Shown here one piece after another: positions 1-8,373 of a DNA stretch of 27,982 bases. This DNA comes from CAXQZU01 sp964228555. Lineage in GTDB: Bacteria; Planctomycetota; PLA2; JAEUHO01. The position numbers and the translations under genes are program-made. A model generated the notes under the pieces. It was not told the origin of the DNA. It saw only the letters and a program-made list of their open reading frames with translations, and searched no databases. Numbering within the stretch: position 1 is the stretch's first letter; the number at the start of each line of letters is the position of its first letter. The stretch lies in contig CAXQZU010000047.1 in NCBI GenBank assembly GCA_964228555.1, positions 1 to 27,982 of the forward strand, given 5' to 3'.

Positions 1-1920
1 CTTGCCCGGCGGCACGGCGCGCAGCGTGCGCTGCCCGCGGGCGTCCACGAGCGGGTCCAGGCGCTGCACGCCGTCCTCGAGGTCGATCCACGGCAGGTCC
101 TCGGGCAGGGCCAGCTCGAGCGTGGCGTAGGGGAGGCCCGCGCCGGTCTCGTCCTGCACCGTCACGGCCAGCGTGCCGCCAGCGGGCGTGGCCAGCACCT
201 GCTCGTTCCTCGGCAGTGCCCCAGCCTCGACCTCCAGCACGCAGGGCGCGCCGGCCCCCAGCACCACGAGGCGCACCGCGCCCGACCCCACGTCGGGCAG
301 CAGCACGCGGCCGCTGGCGTCGGCCGCCGTGGCCTCGCCCGCCTGCCCCAGCACGCGCACGCGCGCGCCGGCGGCCGGTGCGCCGCGCCCGTCGAGCACG
401 CGCAGCGGCAGCGGGCCGCGCGCGGCGGCCTCGTCCGTGCGGGCCCCGCCGGGGCGCACGCCGCCCAGCGAGACCTCGATGGACGCACCGCCGAAGGCAA
501 TCGAGAACTCCTGCGTCAACTCCTCGGTGTCGGTGACCGGCGGCAGCGGCTCCAGCGCCAGCGCCACCTCGACCGTGGCGCGCGGGTCGCTGCCCAGCAA
601 GGCCGTGCCGCGCGCGGCGAAGCGCGTGCCCAGCCGGCCCTGCACCTCCACGAGGTCGCCACGCAGGAAGGCACCGCCGCGCAGCCGCAGGCGGCCGCGC
701 GCGTCCACGCGCACCTCCGTGCCGTCGACCACGGGCTGCCCGGCCACCGTGATGCTGCCCGACCAGTCCTCGGGCCGCAGCGGCTGGCCCTCCTCGGGCA
801 CCACCAGCGCCAGGTCCACCGCGGGGCGCACGGGATAGGTCACCTGCAGGCGGCGCGCCGCGGGGTGGATGAAGGGCGTGTAGCGGGCCTGCTGGCGTGC
901 CACCCAGCCCTCAGGCGCCTCCACGCGCAGGCCGACATCGGCCTCTGTGCCGGGCGTCACGGGCAGCGTGGGCGCGCCGAAGGACGCGTCGGCCCACGCG
1001 AGGCGCGGGCTCACGCGCCAACGTGCGTCGGGCCGCGCGCGGCCGTCACCGGCCTCCTCGATGCGCACGTCCAGCGGCAGGCCCGCATCCACCACGAGGC
1101 GCACCGTGGGCCCGCGCACCGGCGCCGTGGCGGCCACGGACGAGGGCGCCTGCAGGGCGGCCCGCAGCGAGCGCATCACCTCCTGCAGGTCCGCGGCTTG
1201 CATGGCGCCCTGCGTGTCGAGCGTGCTGCGCTCGCTGGGCTCCGGCGAGGGTTCCGGTGCCGGCACGGGTGCGGGCGCAGGCTCTTCGCCGGGGTTCACG
1301 ACGGGGGCCACCGTGATGCGCGGCGTGAAGGCCGCGCTGCCGCCGTTGCCGTTGAGGGTGGTGCGGAACACGAAGCTGTCCTGGCCCACCTCCACGTCGA
1401 AGGGGGTTTCCGTCACCTCGCCAGCGGGCTCGGGGCGCAGCAGCGCCTGCACCTGCGTGCGCCCGTCGTAGGGCAGGTCGGCGATGCGCACGAGGCCCTG
1501 CGCGTCGCTGGTCCACGGGGCGGCGGCGCTGCCGTCGGCGGCCGGCGGCGTCCCTGCTGCGGCGGGGGCGGGCACCGCACGCACGCGCACGCCGGCCAGC
1601 GGCTGCCCATCCAGGCCCAGCACCTCGACCAGCACGGGGCCGTGCACGGCCTCGGGCGCCGCGGCGCCTGCCGAGGAGAGGCGCGGCCCGGTGCTGGGCG
1701 CGGCAGGCGCGGCGAGGCTGGCGCCGCCGTCCTGCGCGGGCACCTCGCGCGACCACGGCAGCAGGCCTTCCAGCCCCAGCGCGGGCGCCAGCAGCCGCAG
1801 CGTGAGCGCCAGGCCCAGCAGCACCAGCATGCCCAGCAACCCCAGCAGCTGCGGCCGGCGCGGGCCCTTGGGGTCCGGCGTGCCCGCAGCCGGTGCCGGG
1901 AGGGGAGGGCGTACGTCCAC
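1..1920 (-). CDS. Membrane-anchored multidomain protein with carboxypeptidase-regulatory-like domains (C-terminus off window)
   Basis: I translated this frame by hand from the complement. It is open from a GTG at 1920 down to base 1, giving 640 codons with no stop, so the C-terminus lies beyond the left edge. Residues 1-24 are Pro-rich and basic. Residues about 25-42 form one hydrophobic helix (LLGLLGMLVLLGLALTL), followed by an Ala/Pro-rich linker, so the bulk probably lies outside the cytoplasm as a type II membrane protein. After the linker there are beta-rich segments of the type V-L-V-E-V-x-G-x-D-G-x-P-L-A-G-V, ending in G-L-V-R-I-A-D-L-P. These resemble carboxypeptidase-regulatory-like (transthyretin-fold) domains, and two more such segments occur near the visible end (residues about 510-640). 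A central Glu/Pro-rich linker (residues about 210-230) divides the protein. No catalytic motif is visible. The GTG is chosen because a TAGCAT hexamer sits 7 nt upstream. The exact function is unknown. Confidence 0.72.
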   Translation of the reverse strand, partial: MDVRPPLPAPAAGTPDPKGPRRPQLLGLLGMLVLLGLALTLRLLAPALGLEGLLPWSREVPAQDGGASLAAPAAPSTGPRLSSAGAAAPEAVHGPVLVEVLGLDGQPLAGVRVRAVPAPAAAGTPPAADGSAAAPWTSDAQGLVRIADLPYDGRTQVQALLRPEPAGEVTETPFDVEVGQDSFVFRTTLNGNGGSAAFTPRITVAPVVNPGEEPAPAPVPAPEPSPEPSERSTLDTQGAMQAADLQEVMRSLRAALQAPSSVAATAPVRGPTVRLVVDAGLPLDVRIEEAGDGRARPDARWRVSPRLAWADASFGAPTLPVTPGTEADVGLRVEAPEGWVARQQARYTPFIHPAARRLQVTYPVRPAVDLALVVPEEGQPLRPEDWSGSITVAGQPVVDGTEVRVDARGRLRLRGGAFLRGDLVEVQGRLGTRFAARGTALLGSDPRATVEVALALEPLPPVTDTEELTQEFSIAFGGASIEVSLGGVRPGGARTDEAAARGPLPLRVLDGRGAPAAGARVRVLGQAGEATAADASGRVLLPDVGSGAVRLVVLGAGAPCVLEVEAGALPRNEQVLATPAGGTLAVTVQDETGAGLPYATLELALPEDLPWIDLEDGVQRLDPLVDARGQRTLRAVPPGK

Positions 1921-1927
1921 GCCGGCG

Positions 1928-1933
1928 ATGCTA
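1928..1933 (-). promoter_or_regulatory. Candidate -10 element (TAGCAT), leaderless start
   Basis: TAGCAT on the minus strand ends 7 nt before the GTG at 1920, with no Shine-Dalgarno sequence between. This spacing would put the transcription start at or next to the start codon. It belongs to a set of TAnnnT hexamers found at the same spacing elsewhere in the window. No convincing -35 box is visible. Confidence 0.45.
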
Positions 1934-2073
1934 CGCCCAGCGCCGTGGCGGTGCGGGCCGGCGCGTGCCACGGCCCGTGCTTGCCCGCCCGTGCGGGGCC
2001 CGCGCGGCGCCCACGTGGCGACCGGGCCGGGACCGTCGCCCCGGGTGCGGCGCGACAGGCGCAGGCTTGGGGC

Positions 2074-2079
2074 GAGGAT
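2074..2079 (+). promoter_or_regulatory. Weak candidate -10 element (GAGGAT), leaderless start
   Basis: GAGGAT ends 6 nt before the HAD gene's ATG (2086). It deviates from TAnnnT at the first base only. The exact spacing and the lack of a ribosome binding site are the only support. Confidence 0.25.
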
Positions 2080-2085
2080 GGGCTC

Positions 2086-2772
2086 ATGCGCCGCCCTGGC
2101 CAGCCCCTGGATGCCGTGCTCTTCGACCTCGACGGCGTGCTGATCGACTCGGTGGCCAGCATCGGCGCCAGCATGGCGCATGCGCTGCGTGCGATGGGCC
2201 GCCCAGTGCGCCCGCCCGAGGAGATGCGCCGCTTCGTGGGCCCGCAGATCGAGGAAAGCGCCGCGCGCCTGCTGGGCACCGACGATCCCGAGCAGGTGTC
2301 GCGCTGGGTGCACGCCTACCGCGAGCACTACGACGTGCACTGCGTGGCGATGACCACGCCGGCCGAGGGCCTGTCCGAGGTGCTGGAGGGCCTGGCGCCG
2401 CACGTGCGCATGGCCGTGGCCACGGCCAAGCCCGAGGTGTACAGCGAGCGCCTGCTGCGCGCCTTCGGCGTGCGCCAGCACTTCGAGGCGCTGTGCGGGC
2501 GCAGCCTCGCGCTGGACCACGAGGGCAAGGCCCAGCTGGTGGGCCGCGCGCTGGCGGCGTTGGGCCTCGAGGGCGGCCCGCGCGTGCTGATGGTGGGCGA
2601 CCGCGAGCACGACGTGAAGGGCGCGCGCGCCCACGGCATCGACACCATCGGCGTGCTGCACGGCGCCGGCGACCGCCACGAGCTGGAGGCGGCCGGTGCA
2701 CGCTGGGTGGTGCCCGACCTGCGCGCCGCGGCGCGCGTGGTGCACGAGCTGCTGCGCGCCGGCACGCGCTAG
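2086..2772 (+). CDS. HAD-superfamily phosphatase, phosphoglycolate phosphatase-like
   Basis: This 228-residue protein has all four HAD motifs. Motif I is VLFDLDGVLIDS, with nucleophile Asp14 and acid Asp16. Motif II is the Thr in MAVATAKPE. The motif III Lys is in HEGKAQL. Motif IV is MVGDREHDVKGAR. An alpha-helical cap between motifs I and II (residues about 22-95) places it in subfamily IA, near Gph-type phosphoglycolate phosphatases and pyrophosphatases. It probably hydrolyses a small cytoplasmic phosphomonoester such as 2-phosphoglycolate. The family is promiscuous, so the substrate is inferred. The frame stays open far upstream, but homology begins just after the ATG at 2086, and a -10-like hexamer lies 6 nt before it. 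The length matches the family (220-230 residues). The P-type ATPase gene follows after 104 bases. Confidence 0.88.
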   Translation: MRRPGQPLDAVLFDLDGVLIDSVASIGASMAHALRAMGRPVRPPEEMRRFVGPQIEESAARLLGTDDPEQVSRWVHAYREHYDVHCVAMTTPAEGLSEVLEGLAPHVRMAVATAKPEVYSERLLRAFGVRQHFEALCGRSLALDHEGKAQLVGRALAALGLEGGPRVLMVGDREHDVKGARAHGIDTIGVLHGAGDRHELEAAGARWVVPDLRAAARVVHELLRAGTR

Positions 2773-2774
2773 GG

Positions 2775-2789
2775 CCGGGAGCAGCCCGG
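2775..2789. terminator. Short GC hairpin after the HAD gene
   Basis: CCGGG-AGCAG-CCCGG forms a perfect 5-bp stem 2 nt after the TAG stop. There is no U-tract, so any terminator role is tentative. Confidence 0.25.
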
Positions 2790-2864
2790 GTCCTGCGCGT
2801 CGGGCAGGCGGCGTTCGCCGGGGCCGCCCGCCCGGCCAGGATTGCGCACCCCCTGCACGCAGCG

Positions 2865-2870
2865 GATGCT
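2865..2870 (+). promoter_or_regulatory. Weak candidate -10 element (GATGCT)
   Basis: GATGCT ends 6 nt before the ATPase ATG at 2877. It matches TATGCT, found before another gene in the window, except for the first base. The GAnnnT variant also occurs at the best promoter in the window (GATTCT, 5754-5759). Confidence 0.25.
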
Positions 2871-2876
2871 GGACGC

Positions 2877-5624
2877 ATGGGCGAGCCCGGCGAGGCGATG
2901 GCTGGCGCGCTGGATCCAGGGCCGGCGTGGCATGCCCTGCCCGCGTGCGACGTGCTGGCGCACCTCCGCGTGGACGAGGCGCTCGGCCTCGACGAGGCGC
3001 AGGCCGGTGAGCGGCGCGCACGCTGCGGGCCCAACACGCTGCCCGAGCCCGAGCCGCGCTCGCGCCTGCGCATGTTCGCCGGGCAGTTCCGCAGCCTGCT
3101 GGTGGCCGTGCTGGCCGTGGCGGGCGGGATGGCCTGGTGGCTGGGCGCACCGGTGGATGCGCTGGCCATCGCCGCCATCCTCGTGCTCAACGGCGCGCTG
3201 GGCTATGCGCAGGAGCGCGGTGCCGCTCGCGCGCTGGCGTCGTTGCGGCGCCTGTCCGCACCGGTGGCGCGCGTGCGCCGGGACGGGGGCGTGCGTGCCA
3301 TCCCCGCCTCGGCGCTGGTCCCGGGCGACCTCGTGGAGATCGCGGCTGGCGACGCAGTCCCCGCAGACCTGCGCCTGCTGCGCAGCGCCGACGTGCGCGC
3401 GGTCGAGGCCACGCTCACCGGCGAGCCGCACGCCGTGCGCAAGGAGGCCGATGCCACGATTGGCGTGGACGCAACGCTGGCCGAGCGCAGCACGCTGCTC
3501 TTCCAGGGCACCAGCATCGCCACCGGCGAGGCCCTGGGCGTGGTGGTGGCCACGGGCCGTTCCACCGAGCTGGGCCGCATCGCAGCGCTGGTGGGCCGCG
3601 CCCCCGAGGTGACCACGCCCCTGCAGGCGCGCCTCGCGTCCTTCGGCCGCTGGCTGGTGCTGGCTGCGTGCGGGGCGGTGGCGCTGGTCTTCGCGCTGGG
3701 CCTGCTGCACGGCCTCCCGCCCGACCAGATGCTGATGACGGCGCTGGGCCTCGCCGTGGCCGCCGTGCCCGAGGGCCTGCCGGCGGTGGTCACCATTGCG
3801 CTGGCGCTGGGCGTGGCCCGCATGGCGGGGCGCGGCGCGCTGGTGCGACGCCTGGCCGCCGTCGAGACGCTGGGCTGCACCTCGGTGATCTGCACCGACA
3901 AGACGGGCACGCTCACCGTGGGGCACATGACGGTGGCAGCCGTGCTCACCCCCGGCCTGCCGCAGGGCGAGCACCTCGAGGTGGACGCGCAGGGCTACGG
4001 GCCGCCCGATGCCTTCCGGCACCAGGACGGCCGTGCTGCCCCGCCTGGCGAGGTCGTGCGCGTGCTGCTGCACGCCGCGGCCAGTGCCTGCACTGCGCGG
4101 CTGGCCCCGCCGGGCCATGAGCCGCCGGTGCTGGGTGACCCGATGGAGGGAGCCTTGCTGGCCGCGGCGCAGGGCGTGGGCGTGCAGGCCGAGGCGCTGG
4201 ACCGGCACGAGCCCGTGCTGGCGGTCAGGCCCTTCGAGGCCGTGCGGCAGCGCATGGCCGTGGTGCGCCAGGCGGGCGAGGCGGCGTGCTCCTACGTGAA
4301 GGGCTCGCCCGAGGCCTTGCTGGCACGCTCGGTGTCGTGGCTGGGTGCCGGCGGCGTGCAGCCGCTGGATGCGCGCATGCGGGCGCAGCTGGAGGCGCTC
4401 AACGCACGCGAGGGCCTGCGTGGCCGTCGCGTGCTGGCGGTGGCCCGGCGGGTGGCCGCGCGTGGCGTGCTGGCTGGCGATGGGGGCACCGAGGATCCCG
4501 AGGAAGGACTCACCTTGCTGGGGCTGGTGGCGCTGGCCGACCCGCCCCGGCCCGAGGCCCGAGAATCGGTGGCGGCCTGCCGGCGCGCGGGCATCCGCGT
4601 GGTGATGATCACGGGCGACCAGCCATCCACGGCGCTGGCCGTGGCGCGCGACCTGGGCATCGCGGCCCACGAGCACGAGGTGGTGCACGGTCGCGAGGTG
4701 GAATCGCTCGACGACGAGGCCCTGCGCGCCCGGGTGGAGGGCGCGGCGGTGTTCGCGCGCACCACGCCCGGGCACAAGCTGCGCATCGTGAAGGCGTGGC
4801 AGGCGCAGGGTGCGGTGGTTGCCATGACCGGCGACGGCGTCAACGATGCCCCCGCGCTCAAGGGCGCCGACATCGGCGTGGCGATGGGCAAGGGTGGCAC
4901 CGACGTCGCCAAGGACGCCAGCGCGATGGTGCTGCTCGACGACCGCTTCGCCACGCTGGTGGCCGCGGTGGCCGAGGGCCGGCGCATCTTCGACAACATC
5001 CGCAAGAGCCTGCTCTACCTGCTTGGCGGCAACGCAGGCGAGATCCTCGTGGTGGCGGGCGCGGTGCTGGCCGGCCTCCCCTTGCCCCTGCTGCCCCTGC
5101 AGCTGCTGTGGATCAACCTCGTCACGGACGGCCTGCCGGCGCTGGCGCTGGCCGTGGACCCGGCCGACCCGGACGCCTTGCGCCGTCCACCGCGGCGCGC
5201 CTCCGAGCCCTTGGCCGATCGCGGCTTCGTGCTGCAGCTGGCGGTGGGTGCCCTGCTGGCGGCCGTCGCCGTGCTGTGCGTGTTCGCCGTTGCGCTCGAG
5301 GCCGGGCTGGGCGAGTCGGTGGCTCGCAGCATGGCCTTCAGCACCCTGGTGGTGGAAGAGCTGCTGCGGGCGTTCGTGGTGCGCAGCCGCGGGCGCGTCG
5401 CGTGGGAACTGGGCCTCGCCAGCAACCCGCGCCTGCTGCTGGTGGTGCTGGCGACGGCCGGCCTGCAGGCGTGCGTGATGCTGTGGGAGCCGGCGGCCCG
5501 CCTGCTGGGAGCCGAGCCTCTCTCGCCTGCACAGATTGCCGCGGTGCTCGTGGCCGGGGCGCTGCCGGCCACGGTGCTGGAGGTGGCCAAGCTGGTGCCT
5601 CGCACGCGGACCGCGCCACCCTAG
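2877..5624 (+). CDS. P-type ATPase, P2A (SERCA-like) cation-transporting ATPase
   Basis: This 915-residue protein has the full P-type layout. There is an N-terminal cation-ATPase domain with L-x-x-R-x-x-x-C-G-P-N-x-L. The first membrane pair is followed by the actuator domain with TGE at 181-183. The phosphorylation motif DKTGTLT has its Asp at 341. The KGSPE nucleotide-binding motif and the hinge GDGVNDAP (652-659) follow. Cation-site motifs match P2A pumps: VPEGLP in M4 (Glu299), GGNAGE in M5 and NLVTDG in M6 (Asn747, Thr750, Asp751). By family knowledge these residues coordinate Ca2+ in SERCA, so Ca2+ (or Mn2+) export is the best guess. A C-terminal hydrophobic block supplies the last membrane helices. 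ATG 2877 is preferred because it has the promoter-like spacing. ATG 2898 is possible. The frame is open upstream, but that stretch overlaps the HAD gene and is not homologous. Confidence 0.92.
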   Translation: MGEPGEAMAGALDPGPAWHALPACDVLAHLRVDEALGLDEAQAGERRARCGPNTLPEPEPRSRLRMFAGQFRSLLVAVLAVAGGMAWWLGAPVDALAIAAILVLNGALGYAQERGAARALASLRRLSAPVARVRRDGGVRAIPASALVPGDLVEIAAGDAVPADLRLLRSADVRAVEATLTGEPHAVRKEADATIGVDATLAERSTLLFQGTSIATGEALGVVVATGRSTELGRIAALVGRAPEVTTPLQARLASFGRWLVLAACGAVALVFALGLLHGLPPDQMLMTALGLAVAAVPEGLPAVVTIALALGVARMAGRGALVRRLAAVETLGCTSVICTDKTGTLTVGHMTVAAVLTPGLPQGEHLEVDAQGYGPPDAFRHQDGRAAPPGEVVRVLLHAAASACTARLAPPGHEPPVLGDPMEGALLAAAQGVGVQAEALDRHEPVLAVRPFEAVRQRMAVVRQAGEAACSYVKGSPEALLARSVSWLGAGGVQPLDARMRAQLEALNAREGLRGRRVLAVARRVAARGVLAGDGGTEDPEEGLTLLGLVALADPPRPEARESVAACRRAGIRVVMITGDQPSTALAVARDLGIAAHEHEVVHGREVESLDDEALRARVEGAAVFARTTPGHKLRIVKAWQAQGAVVAMTGDGVNDAPALKGADIGVAMGKGGTDVAKDASAMVLLDDRFATLVAAVAEGRRIFDNIRKSLLYLLGGNAGEILVVAGAVLAGLPLPLLPLQLLWINLVTDGLPALALAVDPADPDALRRPPRRASEPLADRGFVLQLAVGALLAAVAVLCVFAVALEAGLGESVARSMAFSTLVVEELLRAFVVRSRGRVAWELGLASNPRLLLVVLATAGLQACVMLWEPAARLLGAEPLSPAQIAAVLVAGALPATVLEVAKLVPRTRTAPP

Positions 5625-5667
5625 CGCCGCAGCGACCCGGGCGGCCGGCTCGTCGGGACGATCTCAT

Positions 5668-5761
5668 CGAGAATCCGGCCCAGGCTGGCGGCTGGATGGG
5701 GGGGATGCACCACCGACACTGCGTACTGCCTTGACATCGAGAGGAATCAAGTGGATTCTCG
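5668..5761. repeat. Separated inverted repeat CGAGAATCC / GGATTCTCG
   Basis: Perfect 9-bp arms at 5668-5676 and 5753-5761 are 76 nt apart. The right arm covers the putative -10 (GATTCT). It could be a pair of regulator sites or chance. It fills part of the 191-base gap before the small basic protein. Confidence 0.3.
5731..5759 (+). promoter_or_regulatory. Sigma-70-like promoter TTGACA-N17-GATTCT
   Basis: A perfect -35 TTGACA (5731-5736) is followed after exactly 17 nt by GATTCT (5754-5759). The predicted transcription start near 5766 gives a leader of about 50 nt to the ATG at 5816, which has its own GGAG. This is the only textbook -35 box I found in the window. It would drive the small basic protein and probably queG. 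Confidence 0.6.
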
Positions 5762-5815
5762 CCTCCTCAATCAGGACGCAAGCCCCACCCAAGCGGGCCT
5801 TTGCTGGAGCCATCC

Positions 5816-6112
5816 ATGCCTCGTCGCAAGAAGATTGGTGTCTCGGTCCCGGCCGCCCTCGCGGCGGTCTCGGCCAGCCTCGACCAGCTCATGCGGGCCA
5901 TCGCGGCCAGCGTGCCCGCGGGCGTGGCGGGCAAGGGCGGCAAGGCGCTGGCCGCGGCCGCCAAGGGCGGCAAGCGCGGCAAGAATCCGCTGCTGAGCAA
6001 GAAGCAGCGCGGGGTGTGGGCCAAGTACACGCCGGCGCAGCGCGAGGCCCGCATCCGCAAGATGCTGGCGGCGCGTGGCGTGAAGCGCAAGAACCCGCCC
6101 AAGGGCAAGTAG
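5816..6112 (+). CDS. Small lysine-rich basic protein, possibly nucleic-acid-binding
   Basis: This 98-residue protein is not one I recognise. It starts with MPRRKK, followed by an Ala-rich amphipathic segment (residues about 7-40). A Gly/Lys/Ala stretch (KGGKALAAAAKGGKRGK) comes next. The C-terminal module reads LLSKKQRGVWAKYTPAQREARIRKML and ends in KRKNPPKGK. The overall charge is strongly positive, with almost no acidic residues, which suggests binding to DNA or RNA. The ATG at 5816 is chosen over the upstream TTG at 5801 because GGAG lies 7 nt before it. The gene has the strongest promoter in the window, consistent with an abundant protein. queG follows after 25 bases on the same strand. 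Histone-like and ribosome-associated roles are equally possible. Confidence 0.72.
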   Translation: MPRRKKIGVSVPAALAAVSASLDQLMRAIAASVPAGVAGKGGKALAAAAKGGKRGKNPLLSKKQRGVWAKYTPAQREARIRKMLAARGVKRKNPPKGK

Positions 6113-6137
6113 GTCGCGCCGCGCGCGACGGCTCGTC

Positions 6138-7268
6138 GTGGCCTCGCTGGAGCAGGTGCGCCAGCTGGCAGCCGGGCACGGCCTCGTGTTGCTGGGCGTG
6201 AGCGGCGCGCAGGCGCTGCAGCACGGCCGCGAGGCGGTGGAGCGCTGGGTGGCCGCGGGACACGCCGCGGGGCTCGAGTACATGGAGCGGCGCCCAGGCG
6301 AGCGCGCCGACCCGCAGCAGCGCATGCCGTGGCTGCGCAGCATCGTGAGCGTGGCCGTGCCCTACGGCGGCCCCGACCTGCCCTTCGAGCACGAGCAGCG
6401 CTATGGACGCGTGGCCCGCTACGCCTGGGGCCGTGACTACCACGACGTGCTCTTGCCTCGGCTGCGCGCGCTGGCGGCCAGCCTCGCGGGCCTGCTGGGC
6501 GCGAACGAGGCGCGCGCCGCCTGCGACCACTCGCCGCTGCTGGAACGCGGCTTTGCCGAGCGCGCGGGACTGGGGTTTGCCGGCAAGAACACCTGCCTGA
6601 TCCGCCCAGGCCACGGTTCGTGGTTCCTGCTGGGCGAGGTGCTCACGGACCTCGAGCTGGAGGCCACGCCGCCCGCCACGCCGGCGCCGGGCTGCGGTGC
6701 GTGCACACGCTGCCTCGTGGCCTGTCCCACGGGGGCACTGCCTGCTCCCGGCGTGCTGGACGCACGCCGCTGCATCTCCACCTGGACCATCGAGGTGCAG
6801 GCGCCCATCCCGCATGCCTTGCGCGAGCGGATGGGGGCGTGGGTGTTCGGCTGCGACGCCTGCCAGGACCCGTGTCCCTACAACGGGCTCGACGTGCTGG
6901 AGGCGTTCCCCGGGCTGGCGCCGGAAGCCGGCGTGGGGCCGCGTCTGGACCTCGCGGCCACGCTGGCGTTGCGCAGCGACCTTGCGTTCGCGCGCCGCTT
7001 CGCGGCCACCTCGCTGCTGCGGGCGGGACGCGCCGGCGTGCTGCGCAGCGCCGCCGTCGTGGCGCGCAACATCGGCGCTGCCGGTGCCGTGCCGGCGCTG
7101 GAAGCCTGCGTGCGCGAGGACGTGGCCCCGGTGGTGCGCTCGCACGCGCTGTGGGCCCTGGCAGGGCTCGACGCAGGCCGCGCGCGCCCGTGGCTGGAGC
7201 GGGCCCGCCGCGATCTCGACGCCGGCGTGCGTGCCGAGGCCGAGGCGTTGCTGGCCGGCGCAGCCTGA
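6138..7268 (+). CDS. queG: Epoxyqueuosine reductase QueG
   Basis: QueG catalyses the last step of queuosine synthesis, reducing epoxyqueuosine to queuosine in the wobble position of GUN tRNAs. It uses a cobalamin cofactor and two [4Fe-4S] clusters. The 376-residue protein has the expected features. The catalytic-Asp region is CDHSPLLERGFAERAGLG (Asp130), followed by FAGKNTCLI. The first cluster motif is C186-x2-C189-x2-C192-x3-C196-P, and the second is C239-x2-C242-x3-C246-P-Y-N. A helical HEAT-like C-terminal region (residues about 280-376) is also typical. The GTG at 6138 is used as the start; no clear ribosome binding site precedes it, so translation may depend on the upstream gene 25 bases away. 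gluQ, which modifies the same tRNA base, lies 1.1 kb downstream. Confidence 0.93.
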   Translation: MASLEQVRQLAAGHGLVLLGVSGAQALQHGREAVERWVAAGHAAGLEYMERRPGERADPQQRMPWLRSIVSVAVPYGGPDLPFEHEQRYGRVARYAWGRDYHDVLLPRLRALAASLAGLLGANEARAACDHSPLLERGFAERAGLGFAGKNTCLIRPGHGSWFLLGEVLTDLELEATPPATPAPGCGACTRCLVACPTGALPAPGVLDARRCISTWTIEVQAPIPHALRERMGAWVFGCDACQDPCPYNGLDVLEAFPGLAPEAGVGPRLDLAATLALRSDLAFARRFAATSLLRAGRAGVLRSAAVVARNIGAAGAVPALEACVREDVAPVVRSHALWALAGLDAGRARPWLERARRDLDAGVRAEAEALLAGAA

Positions 7269-7278
7269 GCGCCTCCTG

Positions 7279-8313
7279 CTAGAGGCGCAGGGCCCACTCC
7301 AGCTGCACGAAGGGCGCGGGGTCGGTGTCCTGCTCCAGCACGGCCTCGCCCTCGCGGTCGAGGATCGAGAGCCGGTTCCATACGGCACAACCCACGCCGA
7401 GGTGCAGCGATGCCCCGGCCTGCGTGCGCAGGATCGCCTCCACGCCCACCTGCGCGCGCTGCTCGCGCAGCACGCCGCCGGGCTCGCGGGCGTCAGGCGC
7501 GAGGCGGATGTCGCGGCGCTCGTAGCCCGCGAAGGCACCCAGCGCCAGGCGCGGCGTGAGGTCGTAGACGAAGGAGGCGCCGGGCCCGCGGGCCTCGACG
7601 CGCCAGCGGCGCGCACCGCCGCCCAGCGAGCCGCCCATCCCGGCGATGGGCAGCACGTAGGCATCGCCCTCCAGGCCCTGCGTGGCCGAGATGCCCAGCA
7701 GCAGGTCGCTGCTGCCCCACAGCCGCATGCGCACGGCCAGCAGCCCGCCCGGCTGCAGGGCCTCGTCGATGTGGGCGCCGTCCATGAGGCTGGCGCGCAG
7801 GCTCGCGCCCAGCGCGAGGCCCAGCGTGCGCGAGAGGCGCCACGAGCCTCCCAGCGCGAGCCGCCCCGACGCGTAGTCCTCGCCCAGCGATCCGCTGCCC
7901 AGCGGCAGCAGCGCAGCCTCGTCCTCGAAGCGGTAGCTGCCTCGCTCCATGGCGAGGTCGCAGGCCACCTGCACGCTCGACGAGAGGTCGCGCGACCAGC
8001 GCAGCTCGGCCACTACGCGCCGCGCCTCGTACTCGCCCAGGCCCTCGCCCACCTCGGTGGGCAGCATGGCCACGGCACGCCACGTGACCCGCGTCTCCGG
8101 CACGGGCAGGCCGGTGCCGGGCGAGGTCACCACCGCGTGCGGTCCTGCCGCGGCCTGCGCCGGTCCCGGCTCGCCTCCTGCCCCGGGCCGCGCCGGGGGA
8201 GGGGCCTGCGGAGGGGCCGCGGGGCGCGGCAGGGCGCCGCCCGGCGGGGGCCCATCGGCGCCTGCGGGCAGGGCGGAGGCCAGCGCGAGCAGCAGCGGCA
8301 GCAGGCGTCGCAT
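7279..8313 (-). CDS. Secreted beta-barrel protein, DUF6268-like
   Basis: This 344-residue protein has a signal peptide (MRRLLPLLLALASALPAGA, cleavage after about residue 19). A long Pro/Gly/Ala-rich linker runs to about residue 65. The rest is built of alternating amphipathic strands with aromatic ends (for example RVVAELRWSRDLSSSVQVAC and GLALGASLRAS), as in an outer-membrane barrel, and it ends in VQLEWALRL. The pattern resembles DUF6268 proteins, which I associate with Planctomycetota; this is a resemblance, not a search result. It is convergent with queG, with only 10 bases between the stops, and divergent from gluQ. The ATG abuts TAGGGA with no spacing and lacks a ribosome binding site, so its promoter is unresolved. 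The ligand is unknown. Confidence 0.7.
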   Translation of the reverse strand: MRRLLPLLLALASALPAGADGPPPGGALPRPAAPPQAPPPARPGAGGEPGPAQAAAGPHAVVTSPGTGLPVPETRVTWRAVAMLPTEVGEGLGEYEARRVVAELRWSRDLSSSVQVACDLAMERGSYRFEDEAALLPLGSGSLGEDYASGRLALGGSWRLSRTLGLALGASLRASLMDGAHIDEALQPGGLLAVRMRLWGSSDLLLGISATQGLEGDAYVLPIAGMGGSLGGGARRWRVEARGPGASFVYDLTPRLALGAFAGYERRDIRLAPDAREPGGVLREQRAQVGVEAILRTQAGASLHLGVGCAVWNRLSILDREGEAVLEQDTDPAPFVQLEWALRL

Positions 8314-8373
8314 TCCCTAGGTGTCCGCGTGCGCGTGCGCGCTGCCAAGCGCATTCGGGTGCGCCGCCTGCCG

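Noticed and set aside
865..2085. Long open frame upstream of and fused to the HAD phosphatase
   Set aside because: It lies opposite the surface-protein gene, has an Arg/His-rich composition typical of shadow frames in GC-rich DNA, and family homology starts at the ATG at 2086.
1893..2876. N-terminal extension of the P-type ATPase
   Set aside because: It overlaps the HAD gene in another frame and has Arg/Gly/Ala shadow composition. The ATPase N-terminal domain begins after 2877.
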